DNA of 64,000 bases, taken from NCBI RefSeq assembly GCF_019710475.1, contig NZ_JAJFAX010000007.1:225120-289119 (forward strand), written 5' to 3'. Positions within the stretch are counted from its first letter, which is position 1. The number at the start of each line of letters is the position of its first letter. The translations under genes and the position numbers were made by a program. The stretch comes from Glycomyces sp. TRM65418 (GTDB lineage Bacteria > Actinomycetota > Actinomycetes > Mycobacteriales > Micromonosporaceae). The notes beneath the pieces are model-generated. The model was not told the origin of the DNA and searched no databases. It saw only the letters and a list, made by a program, of their open reading frames with translations. Below are positions 62,272-64,000 of the stretch, in pieces.

Positions 62272-63804
62272 CTACCCGTGGGAGTGCACGGATCCGCCTT
62301 CGGGAACGGTCCCGATCTCCTCGCCCTCGCCGAGGACCACGAACTGGCCCATCATCCCCGCGTCCTCGTGGGCGAGGATGTGGCAGTGGTACATGTACGG
62401 CAGGTTCGGGTCGGTGTAGTCGGCGAACCGCATCGCCAGCCGGTACCTCTTGTGGGGAATGAGCTGGACGGTGTCCTTCCAGCCGCGCAGGCGCTCCGGA
62501 GGCTCCTCGCCGTCGACGCTGAGGACCTGGTACTGGACGTCGTGGACATGGAAGTTGTGCATGAAGCCGTCGACGTTCGTCACCTCCCAGACCTCCACGG
62601 TGCCCTCGCGGACCCCGAAGTCGATGCGCTGCGGGTCCATCGACTCGCCGTTGATCTGGTTGAAGCCCGAGAGCTCGAAGGACCGCTCCTCGGCGACCTC
62701 GGCGTCCGCCAGGTCCGGTGCGGTGCCCATGGCCTCGGGAATCGCGGTCTCGTCGGCCAGGACGCCGGCGGCGCGGAACTCGCAGACATCGAGCTGGTCG
62801 TCGGCGCCGTTGAAGCGCCCGAGCGGGCCCTCGTAGCCCTCGTCGGCCGGGTAGGAGCGCAACACGACCGTCTCGTCCGGTTCGAAGGCGACGACGATCT
62901 CGGCGCGCTCGCCCGGTGAGAGCTGGAGCCGGTCGGTCTCCCAGGCGCTGGGCAGCAATCCGCCGTCGGTGGCGATGAGGGAGAAGGGCCGGTCGTCGCT
63001 GAAGCCGAAGTTGTACAGGCGCGAGACGGAGCCGTTGAGCAGGCGGAGGCGCACCAGGCGGGTGCTCACCTCGACGTAGGGGCCGAGGGTGCCGTTGACC
63101 ATGATCTCGTCGCCGAGGATGCCCTGCATGCTGAAGAAGTTGCCGCTGTCGTCGAACTGGTTGTCGTCGTCGAACTTCCGGTCCTGGACGATGAGCGGCA
63201 CGTCGTCGACGCCGTATTCGGCGGGCAGGCCGAGGCCTTCGGACTCGTCGTCGTCGACGATGAACATCCCGGCCAGGCCGCGGTAGACGTGCGCGCCGGT
63301 GCGCCCGTGCGGGTGCGGGTGGTACCAGAGGGTCGAGGCGGGCTGGTCGAGCGTCCACTGGGGCGTCCAGATGCCGTCGGGTTCGACCTCCTGGTGGGGG
63401 CCGCCGTCCATGACGGCGGGCAGGTGCATCCCGTGCCAGTGGATCGAGGTGCCCTCGTCGAGGCCGTTGTGGACCGCGAAGGCGATCTCCTCGCCGCGCT
63501 TGGCGCGGATGGTCGGGCCGAGGAAGGCGCCGTTGACCCCCCAGGTCTCGGTCTCGCGGCCGTCCTTGAACGCGGTCCGACCGGCCTGGATGTCGAGGTT
63601 GAAGACGCGCGCGCCGGAGGCGTCCCGCGTCGACTCGGCGAGCGGGGGGATCGCGAGGGGGCGGGCGAAGTCGACCTTGCCGGCGGTGTCGAGCTTCACG
63701 TCGTTCCAGACATAGGCGAGGGTGCCGACGCCGCCGACCGCGAGGGCCCCGACGCCGCCGCCGACGCCGACGAGGGTCCACTTGAGTGCATTTCGCCGCT
63801 TCAT
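62272..63804 (-). CDS. Tat-exported multicopper oxidase (CueO/CotA-like)
   Basis: A 510-residue three-cupredoxin oxidase that reduces O2 to water while oxidising Cu(I), metals or phenols. The Tat-type signal MKRRNALKWTLVG leads a hydrophobic stretch. Copper ligands are HWHG (T2/T3), WYHPHPHG, HNFHVHDVQY and the C-terminal YHCHILAHEDAGMMGQF, with T1 Cys and axial Met. No methionine-rich CueO insert is seen, so it is nearer CotA/bilirubin oxidase-like types. ATG 63804 has GACCAT 7 nt upstream; an ATG 12 codons earlier is possible. A 7-bp tandem repeat lies about 130 bp upstream. Confidence 0.93.
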   Translation of the reverse strand: MKRRNALKWTLVGVGGGVGALAVGGVGTLAYVWNDVKLDTAGKVDFARPLAIPPLAESTRDASGARVFNLDIQAGRTAFKDGRETETWGVNGAFLGPTIRAKRGEEIAFAVHNGLDEGTSIHWHGMHLPAVMDGGPHQEVEPDGIWTPQWTLDQPASTLWYHPHPHGRTGAHVYRGLAGMFIVDDDESEGLGLPAEYGVDDVPLIVQDRKFDDDNQFDDSGNFFSMQGILGDEIMVNGTLGPYVEVSTRLVRLRLLNGSVSRLYNFGFSDDRPFSLIATDGGLLPSAWETDRLQLSPGERAEIVVAFEPDETVVLRSYPADEGYEGPLGRFNGADDQLDVCEFRAAGVLADETAIPEAMGTAPDLADAEVAEERSFELSGFNQINGESMDPQRIDFGVREGTVEVWEVTNVDGFMHNFHVHDVQYQVLSVDGEEPPERLRGWKDTVQLIPHKRYRLAMRFADYTDPNLPYMYHCHILAHEDAGMMGQFVVLGEGEEIGTVPEGGSVHSHG

Positions 63805-63936
63805 GGCTGCAATGGTCGTGCGGCGGATCGCCTGGTACATCGGGCAGAGGAAGGCAATCCGCGTACCACCGGGGGACTACACGGGCGGGCCGGATCAACC
63901 CCGGGTAGCGGTATGGGCGGCGGTGCCGTGCATCTG

Positions 63937-64000
63937 CTGCGCCCTGCGCCCTGCGCCCTGCGCCCTGCGCCCTGCGCCCTGCGCCCTGCGCCCTGCGCCC
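63937..64000 (+). repeat. Heptanucleotide tandem repeat (CTGCGCC, at least 9 copies)
   Basis: Nine perfect CTGCGCC units run to the window edge and continue beyond it. The unit is not a multiple of three, so inside a gene it would shift the frame with copy number. It lies upstream of the multicopper oxidase. Confidence 0.9.

Noticed and set aside
63937..64000. Tandem heptamers as a CRISPR array
   Set aside because: Head-to-tail units without spacers.

Overview
The window is GC-rich chromosomal DNA from an actinomycete. An actinobacterial-type SerC, DnaE1, CrgA, a class E sortase, the rpsF-ssb-rpsR-rplI-dnaB cluster, a likely type VII secretion substrate and many apparently leaderless genes all point that way. 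The cysteine-free S18 in the ribosomal cluster recalls Micromonosporales/Glycomycetales relatives; that placement is inference. The crgA-sortase-trpG block and the ribosomal-dnaB block are both origin-proximal in many actinobacteria, so the window may lie near oriC, but neither dnaA nor dnaN is present.

Layout. 1-8.2 kb: 3' end of serC, a sulfotransferase, a fructosamine-kinase-like gene, moaA-moaD, a reduced UvrD-like ATPase next to an EspI/ParA-like ATPase with decapeptide repeats, and a TetR regulator. 8.2-14.1 kb: the most distinctive locus. A promoter, a perfect 25-nt palindrome and a cobalamin riboswitch precede two membrane-anchored extracellular proteins that resemble the alpha and beta modules of transcobalamin/intrinsic factor, followed by a full ECF transporter (EcfT, fused EcfA-EcfA', S component). 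14.1-21.6 kb: an FGE-type gene coupled to a small EspC-like protein, DoxX and cysteine-less CMD genes, a deletion scar of a LysR/SDR pair, a DUF2568 gene, dnaE and an XRE regulator. 21.7-30.2 kb: membrane protein, DUF4192, mobA, rhomboid protease, cyclophilin, aminotransferase, PEBP and thiolase. 30.4-36.7 kb: crgA, sortase, trpG-like amidotransferase, BrkB and a NarL-type two-component system. 36.9-43.6 kb: an AhpD-like/DUF6220 pair, three coupled Nudix hydrolases, TetR, alpha/beta hydrolase and gnd. 43.8-52 kb: cbs, an AHSA1-ArsR operon with a 34-bp operator, a secreted GH18 chitinase, MFS/HxlR and class I fumarase. 52.2-56.4 kb: rpsF-ssb-rpsR-rplI, then a helically phased DnaA-box array and dnaB. 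56.4-64 kb: a GT-C-like membrane protein, an RsbW-like kinase, GDPD, larB-larC, a bacterial PH protein and a Tat-exported multicopper oxidase, ending in a 7-bp tandem repeat.

How the genes work together. The clearest functional unit is a B12-controlled uptake system: the riboswitch senses cobalamin, the two surface proteins would capture it, and the ECF transporter would import it. Smaller units are molybdenum cofactor synthesis (moaA, moaD, mobA), the nickel-pincer cofactor (larB, larC) and replication/translation (ssb, dnaB, dnaE, ribosomal proteins). Several regulator-target pairs carry visible palindromic operators. At least 17 genes have a TAnnnT-like -10 element ending 6-7 nt before the start codon, which indicates leaderless transcripts.
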